From Desmodesmus armatus (taxonomy: Eukaryota; Chlorophyta; Chlorophyceae; Sphaeropleales; Scenedesmaceae), in the NCBI GenBank assembly GCA_007449985.2, contig VIIQ02000089.1:124001-188000 (forward strand): 64,000 bases of DNA, given 5' to 3'. Positions 14,001-27,310 of the stretch are shown piece after piece. Position 1 is the first letter of the stretch, and every line of letters starts with the position of its first letter. The position numbers and the translations under genes were made by a program. The notes beneath the pieces are model-generated. The model made no database searches, was not told the DNA's origin, and was given only the letters and a program-made list of their open reading frames with translations.

Positions 14001-17000
14001 TCCCATGCAACCAGTGGTTGGACGCCAGCCGAGGCGATGGCGTGACAAGACGCACCCTGCAAGCCACGACGACTTTCAGCCCAGAAAGTCTGCTCATGCG
14101 GTACAGAGCCAGCGTGAAAACTGGGGATGTGCGCGGGGCCGCTACAGACTCTGCAGTCTTCCTGAGCATTTACGGGACACTGGGCAGCACAGGAGCCAAA
14201 AGACTGAACGCTTCCGCTGGGAGCTTCGACCGCGAGGCTTCGTGTGAGGTGATGCTGTCAAGTTTTGACGTGGGGGACATGACGCACGTCGTCATCTCGC
14301 TGGACGGGAGCGGGCTGCTGTCAAGCTGGTACCTGGAAGAGCTGGAGGTTGAGCATCTCGGCACAGGCCAGCTGCTGCGCTTCAAAGCTTCCAGGTGTGT
14401 TGACACATGAGTTGCAACCAGCCAGTTGAACTCAGCACAACAGTCTGGATTGTAAGAGTGCAGGAGGGCACATACCTTGATGTAGAGAGCCTCCAGACGT
14501 CAACATGTGTGTGCATGGCCGCCGCAACTCGATCTGCTTGCCTCACTCATCGGGCTGCGGTGTGCAATATTTCTATTTGCATAGCCGCCTTTGCGAGCCA
14601 ACATCATCGTGGCTCTCCGAGTGTGAGTCACACATCAAGGAGCACGTGCTGAAAAGTTGGAGCTTGATGCTGGCGTCACCTTTACGGTGCCATGTATTTG
14701 ACTGTTGCATGACAGGTGGCTTGATGACAAAAGGCCTGGCTGCAGCCTGCAGTATGAGCTGTGGCCTGACACAGGAAAGGGGCAGGCGGCAATGTCGCCA
14801 TGCCTGTGGGAACTGGTGCTGTACACAGGTAGGCTTGCTGTTCATCTCAGATCAATGGAGGCTCAGTCATGTCATATGACTCATGTGCTAACAGCTGTGA
14901 CAGCAGCTGGTGCTGATTTGAACTTGAGTCGCCAAGTTGTATCACCACCAACATTTTCCTGACCTGTGGAGCAAGGAGTTGTGGTCTTTCAGAACTATTC
15001 AATGTGGACCCGCCTGTTTCTGCCATGCAATGTGCAGGCAGGGCTCCTGGTGCTGGCACGGATGCAGATGTGTCGGTTGAGCTGACGGGGACATCAGGCA
15101 CCTTTGGCCCACAGATGCTCCCTGCCAGCACAGATGCCTTCCAGGAGGGCTGCAGGGACTCATTTAGGTGTGTCATCACGCACAGTTCCATGTGTCTGTG
15201 ACATCAGCCATCATGCACATCACAGCTCTCACTGTGGGTGCAATTGGCGCAGCAGTGTGTCCCTCGCCTGTACCACCCAGCAGCTTGCTAATGACCACCT
15301 GTCAGCATCACCGGTGTACAGGTTAGCAGAGCAGGGAAGAACCACAGCGCACCCACATGCATATGCACTCAGTGCGGCACAGCGCCTGGTAGTTGGCCGC
15401 CCATTTGCCCCACAGGCAACGCATATGCATCTGTTTGTCAGCACGACATCGTGTAGGTGCATGTAGGGACTTCACTGTTGCTGCCGCTATTCCTGTTGCC
15501 CTGCAGCCTGGAGACCCCTGACCTGGGCGACCTGCTGTCTCTTGTCATCAGCCACAACTGCAAGGGCAGGCGGCCGACGTGGTTCCTGCATGGCGTGGAG
15601 TTGGCACACCTGTCCAGTGGCACTCGCTACAGCTGGCGGGTTGGGGCATGGTGAGGGCTTACCATTATACTCAGTACAAGGCTGGTGTACTGTCACTGGC
15701 AAGCTGTATATCTGCATGCAGCCTGTCTGCCAGGAATGTTGAACAGCAAAGCCCTTGCGCATGCCACACCATGCGCTGTGTAACGTGCATTGGTGGTGGC
15801 CGCTTGACGTCAGCCAAGCACTTGTTGCCCTGGGATGGGCACAAGCGATACCGATGGCTGATCTGACCAGTTTCACCACCCACTATCTGTGCTGGTGGTT
15901 GCAGGCTGAACCCCCAGCAGGGTTGTAGCAGGACCCTGAGGGCTGCACATGCTCAGAGGGGCGCCCTGCCGCTACCAGAAGCTGCTGCTACTGCCAGCCC
16001 GAGCTGCAGCTACCAGCTGGAGGTGCAGACTGCTGACACTGAGGGCGCTGGCACCAGCGGCAGCATGTTTGTGCAGCTGGGGGGTCTGCTGGGGGAGTCA
16101 GAGGCAGTGCAGCTGACAGCAAATGCTGGCAGCAGCAGTGGGCTTACTACTGAGCAGGATGCTGGGTAGGTGTGGGGTGGTGTGGGGAGAGGGTCTGGGT
16201 GTCGCAGATTGTTTTGGAAAAGGACCAGCCAGTTAGCCTAGTCTGTCAGCAATGCCGCAGCGTGCAAGACGAGAGATGCACAAGCACACTCCGATGTTGT
16301 CAACAATGTCCGAGCCTGCGGCCTGCAGGTTGTCAGTGCCTGCTTGTGGCACCTTGCCAGTTGCTTGATGCAACTCTTGGTCGTGTTTGTTGTGTTGATG
16401 CAGTGCTCTGTTCCAGAGGGGCTGTCTGGATGTGTTCGTCCTCAAGGGCATACCAGATGTGGGGGGCCTCACGCACCTCATCATTGGCCATGATGGTTCA
16501 GGCCCACAACCAGGTGAGACTGTGCACTGTGGCCGTTCAGCCCCTCGAGGGAGCTCCAGCCACTGATGCATGCCATGCAGCTCCTCAATCAGGAGGGGTG
16601 GCGATAATGCAGTTCAACTCCTGGTATATGCCAATCGTTGCTGACACTGCCTTCTTCTGGTGCATGACTGTGTATGAGCCCAGCTCTCCGTCAGCCCTAG
16701 GGGCATGAGGCCTCATGCAGTACTTGCAAAGTTTGGCAAAGAAACAAGATGGCTGCATGATCGTTGCAGCGGCTGCCACAGGCAGTGCCCTGCTTGGGCT
16801 GCTGCCATGCAAGGTCTGCTGCATGTCGATCTGCATCACACCTGGCAGCACGCCCGCAGCCTGCGGTGACCGTGCAGCTGTGTTTTTGCTGGCCTGCTGC
16901 ATCGTGCAGGGTGGCACCTGTCCTGGGTGCGTGTCATCAACCTCACTTCAGGCGACAGGGCACTCTTTACAGCCAACCAGTGGCTGGACAGTACACGGCC

Positions 17001-17768
17001 AGGCTGTCAGAACTGGGCTAAGCTGCTGGCGGGGCCTGACGAGGCCACCCCCAGGCTGCAGGCCCAGCAGCAACAGCTATCCCCCGGGCAGTTGGCACCC
17101 CGCGGGCCTCCAGTGTTTGGTGGGATGGAGCTGCAGCAGGCTTCTGCAGCGGGTGGCAGCAGGTTCAAGGGGTGGCTGCACAGCAAGCAGCAGCCGGGGT
17201 ACAATGTGACGTTTGTCACCAGCAACATCTGGGGGGCTGGCACGGGCTCAAAGGTCTTCTTCGAGTTAATTGGAGAGCACGGGACCACAGGTGAGGCCCT
17301 GTGATTGCGTGTGGGTGCAAGAGACTGCGCGGTGATTCCTCGTCAAATTGCAGCTTGTGCGACAGTTCAATGGGCGCAGAGCCCCGTGCAGACATTGCAC
17401 ACCAACAGGCAGCCTCAGCAAGCAGGTGGCTGGCGGCTATCTCCCGTCACCGTGACACATCTTGTGCATATGCCTCAGAATCACGTAACGTGTCGTCTCC
17501 TGTTGCAGGTGTGGTGTATCCCACAGGGCCCCGCAGCCAGTTCTCGCGGGGCTGCAAGGTGTCATTTCTGTACCCCAGGCTGCCCTATGTCGGCCAACTG
17601 CATCAGCTGCGCGTCGGGACAGACGGCAGCGGTCTGTTTGCAGCCTGGCACCTCAGGCAGGTTGAGGTCACACACGTCCCCACGGGCCAGCACTGGCTGT
17701 TTGACTGCAGCGAGTGGCTGGACAGGCATAACATGTGGCAGCTGCTGCTGCCAGCAGCGAGTGGGTGA
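2094..17768 (+). CDS. PH - coiled coil - 15x PLAT protein (LOXHD1-like), 33 exons
   Basis: Giant PLAT-repeat protein; in animals LOXHD1 (15 PLAT domains) sits along stereocilia membranes, so a membrane or ciliary scaffold role is inferred. Exons: 2094-2450, 2680-2778, 2951-3312, 3567-3875, 4227-4706, 5055-5261, 5559-6002, 6072-6116, 6278-6451, 6698-6838, 7109-7199, 7418-7785, 8039-8101, 8173-8484, 8826-9051, 9427-9728, 9895-10139, 10442-10602, 10828-11067, 11313-11456, 11633-11956, 12252-12522, 12659-12819, 13052-13234, 13497-13778, 13991-14394, 14716-14828, 15038-15167, 15507-15650, 15905-16165, 16404-16513, 16910-17290, 17509-17768. They sum to 7794 nt, one open frame of 2597 residues. Residues 1-130 are Ser/Ala/Pro-rich; a PH domain spans about 134-320 with a low-complexity insert; a coiled coil spans about 345-395; PLAT repeats fill 396 to the end. 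Repeats show TSDIRGAGTDA, FxRGxxDxF, VWHDNSG, AWHL and FPCNxWL motifs. The exon at 6072 and the start ATG are least certain. Confidence 0.88.
2722..3720 (+). other. PH domain region of the PLAT gene
   Basis: Exon 2 encodes GWLWRRFGHGHKSTWKKLW, the first two strands of a pleckstrin-homology fold. Exon 3 opens with VYLCDDRLCYH (third strand). Exon 4 gives the last strands and C-terminal helix, with HYFAAESQREAELWVTIIRE ending in the signature Trp. About 90 Ala/Ser/Gly-rich residues from exon 3 separate the halves. PH domains bind phosphoinositides or proteins, consistent with membrane anchoring; lipid specificity cannot be read. Confidence 0.75.
4285..17765 (+). other. Array of 15 PLAT/LH2 domains
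   Basis: Repeats begin near 4285, 5130, 6297, 7191, 8174, 8912, 9696, 10592, 11447, 12478, 13228, 14097, 14804, 16009 and 17199, each opening with an aromatic-x-V-x-V-x-T strand and most with a GAGTDA motif. Repeats 9 and 10 are the most diverged, having lost GAGTDA for PAQGAH and PAQGGH. Repeats 1, 2, 7 and 9 have long low-complexity inserts between strands. PLAT is a beta-sandwich that binds membranes or partner proteins. No lipoxygenase catalytic domain or iron-binding histidines are present, so this is a pure scaffold array. Confidence 0.85.
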
Positions 17769-19377
<1,609 letters not shown>

Positions 19378-19975
19378 CTTCTACCAAGTGGGCCCCCACT
19401 TGGGGGTAACCACAAACTTCTTACAAACGAAAGGCCTGCAGAGGTGCAGCAGCTGGCAATACAGGCTTCCTGTATGGCAGCATGGTTCACCTGCATCAGT
19501 GGCACCCCCCACGCACTTAGGCCTGCATCCGAGGCCCTTACCGTTTGACCATTAACCAAAACCAGCAAAGAAGCGATCAAAGATGTTATTCAGTATTGCC
19601 ACCCCGCTGTTCTCGCGAGCGGTGAACTCACTCGTGGTTTGACCCCTGCCTGAACAGCAGCAGCATTGTTGTAAGAGCGGCCTGCAGGGCTTTAGCAAGG
19701 CACAGTATTGTTGGTCACGGCTTTTGCTACCACTGTACGCTGTTGCGTGGGGCTGCTGCTTCCTGTTGAGCTCTTGCTGGTGCACTTTCTTGCACAGGAG
19801 CAGCAGCAGTGACAGGCTGCTTAAAAAGCAAACAAAGCTCCCCATACACATAATGGGCACATCAAGTCAATACTGTGATGTATGTGATTATATTTGTTTG
19901 GTACTTTCAGTTGTAGCGGCCACCTTTTTGAGCCCATTCGACAGTCGATCAATCGCCCAAGCTGTCGCTTGAGGA
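19378..19975 (+). repeat. Dispersed repeat family, copy 1
   Basis: First of three related copies. It starts with CTTCTACC and carries an open stretch whose + reading includes CMAAWFTCISGTPHALRPAS. The whole block matches, in reverse orientation and with many substitutions, 21609-22257, including the CATCAAGT-type middle part and the ATCGCCCAAGCTGTC end. A shorter third copy is at 25684. The family is probably a degenerate mobile element, but I recognise neither transposase nor terminal repeats. Confidence 0.7.
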
Positions 19976-21608
19976 GGCACCCACAAGCCCGTGGCAGCAT
20001 GCAATCGCATATCAGGTTGAAGCGTTTTAGGCCTTAACACTAGCGTATCTGGCAGAACAAAGCGGTTTTCATCTGCCCCTCGGTAGAAGTCCACCCTTTT
20101 ACCCCCTTGTGCCTGTCGGAACACACCTTTGAGGATAGCCTGTCACACCTACACATCCCAAATCGGGAAATTCACTCTTGGCAGCAGCATTCTCAGCAGT
20201 GCAGGGTGGTCAGCTAATACATATGTGTGTAAGCACATGTCTTGTGTGGTGGTAGTACATGATGTATGATAGAACGTCTACCGCCCAGCTGGCGTCAGTG
20301 CGGCATCGACCTCCACTGGGGGGTGGGGGGGGGGGGGGGGGAGGGGGGGGGGGAGCTTGCCAGCTGCGGGATTGGGGTGTGCAAAAAAACGCAGTGCCCA
20401 CCATGACAGACCTTGAATGCCTAAGAACCATTTTCTAGCGTCGCAGCATTTTTGCACAGACAGGCCGCTCAGTGCAGCAGTGACTACTGCTTTATGCTGT
20501 AAGGGCACTGGTGGTCTGCAGACCGGCTGACGGATCGCTGGGCGTGCTGTGCATTTCCTACTGACAGTCAATGCTGTTGTTATGGTACGCTTAGAATCCA
20601 GCTGCTGGATCCCCTGGATTGTTCCTCAGGTCTGGCTTGATCTTCACGTGCTTTATCGTGCAGAGCATCGCAGTGCCCTCGCAGCATGAGCGTATTGAGT
20701 CATCAAAACATGCGTCAACAGTTTATTGGACAACTGGTGGGCCGCTGCGACCCAGGATGTGTCACGAGTGATGAGTCACCGCTGGTGACGGTGGCATCGC
20801 ACAAGGAGCCCGCACCCCTGCCAAACGTCGTTGCAAAAATACAGTTGTCTATTTGTGTCGACTATATTGGTACTGCGGCCTTCTGCTCAAAACTGTATTG
20901 CCCTCGCAGCATGTGTTCAATGGTTGCTGTGATGATGCATTCACACAGCTGTCGCTATAAAACGCGTTACGGGTTGGCTGAACACGGCAAGCGAGCCAAG
21001 AACACATCAGTCGTACTGCCTCCCAGCGACAAGCAACCAGAGACGATGAGGCCAAACGGACACCTTTGGCATTGACAACAAAACAATTCAAAAGTTGTGT
21101 TAATAGCTTTGCTCGATTGATGCTCCCAGGTGTGGGCTTCAATGTCGACTGTGCGCTGAACGCACAGTTGCTGTCAAAGCGGAATGTTTTTGTCGGTTTT
21201 ATGATAAATGTAGACGTATTACACGCAGCCGGTCTGCCAGCGGCCGGTTTGTCCTCCCCATTTGCCCAACCCCCCCTCCCCCGGGGAGGGGGGGAGTGTC
21301 CAGACCGCCTAATTAGCATCTTCCTCTAAAGAGGTCGATGCAATACATACGTCACCATCATCGATTCCTCCAGCACAGTCATCACAGCAGGGCACAACAT
21401 TTCTGGTTTGCTGGATACAGCAAGAGTTGATGCCAACACATCATGCAGCGCACCCCACTTGCAGTCAACACTCAATAGCGGATTGCATCAACAATCAGCT
21501 CACAACACACCTTCCCTGGAAACAATTACAACAGCACATCATTCCATCAACGCCACGCCTGTAGCTGTGCACACAACACTGCCTACAGCGGATTGCAGCA
21601 TTGTGCTG
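19976..21608. other. Spacer between inverted repeat copies
   Basis: About 1.6 kb separating two inverted copies of the dispersed repeat. It holds a nearly pure G tract at about 20322-20355 and short unrelated open frames, the longest on + at 20686-21075 (129 codons), with no family I recognise and no convincing splice pattern. Confidence 0.5.
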
Positions 21609-22257
21609 CTGGTGACAGCCTGGGCGATGGATGGACTGTTGACCAGGCTCAGAAACAGGCGGCTGCAGTTGAAAGCACCACACCAAAACATAATACACAT
21701 CAAGTTACTGTGTTGGTGTGCGCTGTATGTGACTGGGGAGCTTTGTTTTCAGTCTGAGCAGCCTGTCATGCAGGTGCTGTCACTGCTGCTGCTGCTGTTG
21801 AAGCAAGTGCACCAGCAAGAGCTCAACAGCAAGCAGCAGCCCCACACAACAGCATACAGTGGTAGCACAAGCTTTGACCAACGATAACGTGCCTTGCTAA
21901 AGCCCTGTAGTTCGGCCCAACAACATTGCTGCTGATGTTCAGTCAAGGGTCAAAAGTGTTTGAGTTCACCGCTTGCTAGCAGAGCGGGCGAGCTGAGCAT
22001 GGACCGCCTTTGCAAGCTGTGAACATGTTTGATTGCGTGTTTGCAGGCAGCTACGTGCACGCTGGTGCTAGAACAGTGCACTTTTGTTTTTTTGTTAAAC
22101 TTTCAGGCCTCGGTTGCCGGCCTCAACGCGTGTGAAGTGCGATTGATGCAGCTGAACCATGCTGCCATACAAGAAGACTGTGTTGCCAGCTGCTGCGCCT
22201 CTGCCACCCCTTGTTTTGCAGGATCACCGAGATTCACTCCTATCCCTTGGTAGAAGG
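21609..22257 (-). repeat. Dispersed repeat family, copy 2 (inverted)
   Basis: Reverse-complement relative of 19378-19975. In minus-strand reading it carries CMAAWFSCINRTSHALRPAT, closely matching copy 1 and copy 3. It ends with the reverse complement of CTTCTACC, the same boundary as the other copies. Together with copy 1 it forms a large imperfect inverted repeat around a 1.6-kb spacer. Confidence 0.7.
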
Positions 22258-22642
22258 TCAAGGTCACCCCCACACAAACGTACAGTCGGAGCAATATAGA
22301 GAGGCATTGGGGGGGAGGTGTTGGATACTGTCGCCGCTGGGCGATACTCTGCAAACTGGATGAACTGGGTAGATACACGTGCAAGAAGACCTGCAGCAAG
22401 ACCGGCAAACAAGCCCGGGCCCCAAAAAACCACCGTCACGGCAAATGCCTTACACACCAGGTATAGGATCGTGCCCACATGACTCAGCTGCAATTGCAGC
22501 TGGTAGTCGCCACACGTCGTGCACGCACACACATGGGTCAGTATTTCAGGCAAGTTTCAAGACAGCCTAATTTCAACATATCAAACCATTCATACAATTG
22601 ATTCATATTCATACATTCGCTCCTGCTGCTAAGGCTAAGTTG

Positions 22643-25345
22643 TCAGGCTGCAGGGCCCCAAGCCTGAGCAACTTGTGCAAATGTGAGCCATTTGCGTGCA
22701 TTCCGCAAGACTTCAAACTGCAAAATGTCACCCTCAGGATTTTGGAGCAGCCAATCAAGTGAGACTGGCTGCAGTATGAGATTGGGCCGATAGTAAAGTT
22801 ACTACCATCTGCACAATTATTTGCGTGACATGTGTGAACTTGCACAAAAAAACCAGCGGGGTGAGCAAGATTCGCATTTGTGAAATTGCCTGTCAGCTGG
22901 CTCCATTCTTTCGTGACCATGCCCCGTGTCAACAGTTGGGATGCCCCGGCTGTTGAGCAGGCATTGTGGAGATGCAGTCTGTGTCCACCTTGCAGGCTGG
23001 TGTGTTGGTGACTTTACTCTCATGTTTTGTTTGCCCCTTTCCCAGCTGCCAGTGCCGCTCTTTATCTATATAGATGTGCGTTTGTCATCAGCACATGTCA
23101 TCCAGGGTAGTGCAGACACAGACAAGTTGGTATGGTGCAGCTGCCCAGCCAGCTTCAGCACCAATGCATGCGATGTACATGAGAGCAGCGCATGTGATGT
23201 TACATGCCAGCGTGTACGTGACGTTTCTTATTATATGTATTCATTGTATATTCATTGCACGTGATTGCTGGCACTGCACCGACACTGCATAGTGTGGCCC
23301 GAGTCAGGTTGCGATGGTCACCACTAGCATGCAGCAAAGTGCATGGTTTGCGATGTCAAACCAAAACACGTTATGTCAAAGGTAGATTATATTGACAAGT
23401 TGCTGTAAAGTTCGCAGGGGTTGTGCTGCAGGTTGCGTTTTGTACCGCAAAGCCATCCCTGATCGCCAGCTGCAGCAAGTTGCAGGGCTGCAGCGATGTA
23501 AGAGCGATTTTGTTCGTTAAAAAGTATAGATTGATGTTTAGGCTACTGCGCAGGCCGTTGCTGCAAGTTTTCATTGTGTACCGCACAGCCATCCCTGAAA
23601 GCCAGGCTGCACCGACACTATGCAACCGGGAGTCATTGTGAAGCTGGCTGTAAAAAAACCAACTGTGATATTTCCAGGTGCCGGGAATGCTGGGATAGTT
23701 CAGGGACAGCATGTCACTCTTTTGAAATAAAATGCTAATTCTTTTCCTAGTCCATGACTCGGGAAAATCAAATCTTGCAACAAGAACATGTTTGATAGTC
23801 AAAGACACGATTTGGAGCCTGCAGGGCAGCTGTGGAAAAAGTACAGTCAATGATATGCTGCTGCACCCTTACGAGTGACGTCACAGACTCAAAAACGACA
23901 GCAAATGGTCCACAACTATCAGAGATCACGGAACGTGCGAGCAAGAGCCCAAGCAAAGGAGGACGGAGCTTCTCCATGTGATGGTCTCAAGCAGTTGTGC
24001 ATGATGCTGCTCCTGCTCGCCCTGCATGGGCTGCTGCGCGCCTCACCGCAATACATAATGATCAAAGAAAGTCCTCCCATGACTTGCGTAGGTCAAATCA
24101 CCCGGTTCAAACCACAACAGAACATTGTGATGGATGTTTGAGTTGTGACACCTGCAGGCCACAGCAGCTGCCCTATGGGCTCTGATACGTTTTTTCAATC
24201 GACATGGAACATTTTTGAGTTTTGGTGCAGTTGCACACAGGTCAATTAGTTTTGCAAGAGGTAATAAGTTCTCTCGTGATCTAGGAACATCTGTATTCCA
24301 CCGGCATCCCCTAGTTTAGCCTTGTTTGTCCTCCCAAGGACCCTCCTGACGACATGCTGGGTACACCAGGCCCCACAGTAGCCAAGGCCGGGACAACATC
24401 TGCCTGGAAACGTTCACAGCCGCCCATGAACCATAGGGAACCATAGAGAGGGTCAATACAATGGCCACCATAATCCAGTTGTCCAGATCAGCAGCTCCAT
24501 CACACAACATTTCAGCCAGCAAGACAAATGATACCGAAATTTTGCAGTACTCCATAGAACAGCAGTGTAACTAGAATCTGCGGGGATTGCAGGGTGATCA
24601 CAGGTGAATGAATGTGCTTAACTATCAGAAGTCCTGGGATCCAGTCCCACACCTAAAGTCAGAGCTGCAACACACAGCTCTCCAGCGGCTGAGCTGGTTC
24701 AGGGTCAAGAATTCGTCTCTACATCCTGTTTGTGCGCCAATGCCCAGTGCGCCTTGGTCAATACAGCCGAGGCTAGCCCTCAAGTGGGTGTCTCAAGTCC
24801 ACTTGAACACTTGATAGCACTGCTTATGCTATCTAGTAAAGTCCTTCAAAGATGCAAAGCGAGCACATGCGCGAAGAATGTTCAAAAGGGGCAAGAGGAC
24901 AATGAAAACTGGAAGAAGAAGTTTCAAAACTATTGTGACTCAAATCCAGCGGCATACCCTTACGATATCCATCTATAAATACTTATGTTCATGTATGCCG
25001 CAAGCAAAAGCAATCAGGCTGCGGACTAGTTCCATACCCTACCTTGATACCCCACTGCTGCACATATGCCTGCAAAGGCTTGGCATGTGTTGACACGAAG
25101 GCATCTGAGAAGGCCTTGACATACATGTAATCAGCTGATGCCTTCATCTGCAGCATATCTGAGCCGGAAGGTATGCCTGAGGTAAAGGGAAGCTGCATCG
25201 ACTGCATGCTAATTGGTGTGCGTGCTGTAGGTGCCCAGACAGACGAAGGAGCTGAGATCCGGCCGCGCTGACAAGCAATTGCGATATTATAGAGGACGAT
25301 GATGCCGACAGCGGCAAAGAGCGCCGTAGGGCGTTTGAGCAACAT
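22643..25345 (-). CDS. Possible multi-exon gene, type II membrane or secreted protein, unknown function
   Basis: I do not recognise this gene. A minus-strand exon at 25043-25345 starts with ATG and encodes a signal anchor (MLLKRPTALFAAVGIIVLYN) then about 80 luminal-type residues, ending at a GTAGGG donor. Further protein-like minus-strand exons are 24047-24151 (reads NVLLWFEPGDLTYASHGRTF, GTGAGG donor) followed in phase by one starting at 23818 (reads LVARFDFPESWTRKRISILF), and a likely last exon 22643-22768 (reads NPEGDILQFEVLRNARKWLT, stop TGA). A stretch near 24345-24470 may be another. The intervening exons are unresolved. The whole could be a secretory-pathway enzyme, or a decayed gene, since it lies among repeats. 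Coding sequence here is less GC-rich than in the flanking genes. Confidence 0.4.
23421..23620. repeat. Imperfect tandem repeat, about 130-bp period
   Basis: A block centred on TACCGCAAAGCCATCCCTGA near 23442 recurs near 23579 as TACCGCACAGCCATCCCTGA, with similar flanks. It overlaps the uncertain minus-strand gene and may mark an insertion in it. Confidence 0.55.
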
Positions 25346-25683
25346 TGTGAAAGAGGATCACCGGCACTTTCTTCTGTTATTAGGGTGCATAATCCTCGGA
25401 GCATGGTGTAGAATATAACGTCAAGAAATATGTCAATGAGCACCAAACGCAATCGCCCCCCAAAACCCCAAGTCTGACGATACTTTGAGTTACATTGACC
25501 ATTGAGCATGGGCCCACTGGGTCAAGTAGATGGATGACCTATCAATTGATTTCGTATGCGTTTGGAAAAGTTGACTGTTGAGCCTCAGGCAGATGAAGGG
25601 CTCGCTTTGCCCCATGAGCCTCTGGCTCCCTTGTGGGTTGCTCAGCTGTTGCTGAGCTAATTACTGTAACTGTAACTGTTGAA
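25346..25683. other. Intergenic, nothing recognised
   Basis: Upstream flank of the putative minus-strand gene; would hold its promoter if the gene is real. Ends in ACTGTAACTGTAACTG just before dispersed repeat copy 3. Confidence 0.4.
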
Positions 25684-25925
25684 GCTTCTACCGAGGAGGT
25701 CCCAAATTGGGGGTAGTCTCATAATTCTTGCAGAAGAAGAGGCTGCAGAGGCGCAGCAGCTCGCCACAAAGTCTTCTTATGTGGCAGCATGGTTCAGCTG
25801 CATCCCTTGCACTGCCCATGCGCTGAGGCCTGCGTCTGAGGCCATACAAGTTTGATTTCAAACCATAATCTCGATGTTTTGTCACTAGCGTGCACGTAGC
25901 CCCTTGCAAACACGTGTTCAAACCG
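25684..25925 (+). repeat. Dispersed repeat family, copy 3
   Basis: Begins with CTTCTACC like copies 1 and 2. The + reading includes AEAQQLATKSSYVAAWFSCI, matching copy 2 closely. Its distal part shares AGCGTGCACGTAGC and TGCAAACACG with copy 2 (22030-22075 in reverse), which copy 1 lacks, so the copies are differently truncated. Confidence 0.7.
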
Positions 25926-26434
25926 CCTCCCACAAGCTGCAGGCATCAAATCAAGTGTTCCAGCGCCCGCAAGTGTGCATAGGTGGCGTGCCCTCGGACC
26001 CACACAGAATTCAGTGACCACAGGGGCATGTTAGCCCAAAGAGCTGCATAGGCCCTTGACAGCCATCATATATTAAGTATGGCACCCTATATCAACCCCA
26101 ACCAGCCATCCTATATCATATCAATGAAATCCTGATGGGGACGCCACAGGCACCCTGCAGTTGTGGTGGAGTGAGTAAGGCTGGGTGGATGCAAAGGCCT
26201 AGGCTTTATAAGCTTGTTGGCATATCCACCAACTCACAAAACAACGTTGACACGCCCCCCCCCCCCCCCTGGACGAGTTCGCAACTGCCGGCAACGCTGA
26301 ATCCAGGGGTAGTCAGTAGTAAGAAGGGGTAAAAGGTTGTATGTAAATTGTGCTCTATAAACAAAGCCACATATCGTTTGACGAGGCTGTGTGAGAAGCC
26401 ACTTACGCCTCTGTTCTCATCAGCACTTCTTCCT
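25926..26434. other. Intergenic, poly-C tract
   Basis: No coding signal. A run of about 17 C lies near 26253-26269. Confidence 0.5.
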
Positions 26435-26505
26435 GCTGTCGTGCGCAATTAGCTGGCATTGCCGAGAACATGCAAGGCAGCGTGAGAGAGCAGGGCTGGC
26501 CCCCA
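26435..26505 (+). repeat. 71-bp perfect direct repeat, copy 1
   Basis: Identical base for base to 31185-31255, in the same orientation, 4750 bases apart. It begins GCTGTCGTGCGCAATTAGCT. Sequences outside these limits differ. The two copies flank the CACTA transposon at a distance. Confidence 0.9.
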
Positions 26506-27041
26506 TGGACGGGATGTGCTGTCGGACACCCAGTAGGTTGAAGACTTGGGGTGAATAGATGCCGACACACTTGAACAGGCTTAACCACGAGGGGTAATCA
26601 GAGGCCTGCAACTGTGATTGTGAAGGTGTGTGTGAGCAACAGCACAACAGCAGTCAGTAACTGGACAGGTAAATCACAGTGTGGAGTGACACCACACAGA
26701 CACTGCAATCGTTGCTGCTTGGATTGCAAGAGAAGACCTGCATTGCATGCTCCAACAGCACTGCAGGCAAAGAGATAAGATGTGTGGCCTGCAGTCACTG
26801 GGCTGGCGTTACGTGCGACAAGGCTGTACGACAAACTGATATGCAGCCAAACTGGGGACAACAACTGCAAAGGAAATGATGTATTGTATAGAATAAGTAG
26901 GGGATGCTGCGCAATGCCAAACTGGCTCTGTGGTAAGAACAGCTTGGACAAGGATCAGCAGATGGGTGGGCACGGAGATGTATAACTGCTGAGCTGCGAG
27001 ACAAGCAGAGCGCTGGGCGAGCAGTTAGAACTAAGATATTT
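26506..27041. other. Intergenic, nothing recognised
   Basis: Short open frames on both strands only; the minus-strand one at 26598-26951 has no recognisable domain. Confidence 0.4.
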
Positions 27042-27310
27042 GATTGCACTGGAAATGCTGTCGGTGCAGCTGGTGAGGACCTTTGAGAGGTTCCTGAGCG
27101 AGAGGGGCACGGTAGGCACAGCTCCGCTGGTAGATTGATTGCTCGATTGCACTGGTACGTAGACCGAAGAAGATCGATTGCACTGGACCTTCGAGAGGTT
27201 CCTGAGCGAGAGGGGCACGGTAGGCACAGCTCCGCTGGTAGATTGAGTGCTCGATTGCACTAGTACTGAGACCGAAGGAGATCGATTGCACTGGTACTGA
27301 GACCGAAGGT
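27042..27310. repeat. 108-bp tandem repeat, about 2.5 units
   Basis: The block containing GAGAGGTTCCTGAGCGAGAG near 27085 recurs 108 bases later with one or two differences, and the shorter motif GATCGATTGCACTGG recurs within and after it. This looks like a small satellite or the internal repeats of a mobile element. Confidence 0.85.

Noticed and set aside
24595..24665. tRNA-like stem sequence GGGATCCAGTCCC
   Set aside because: There is no TTC T-loop, no D-arm and no acceptor stem pairing.
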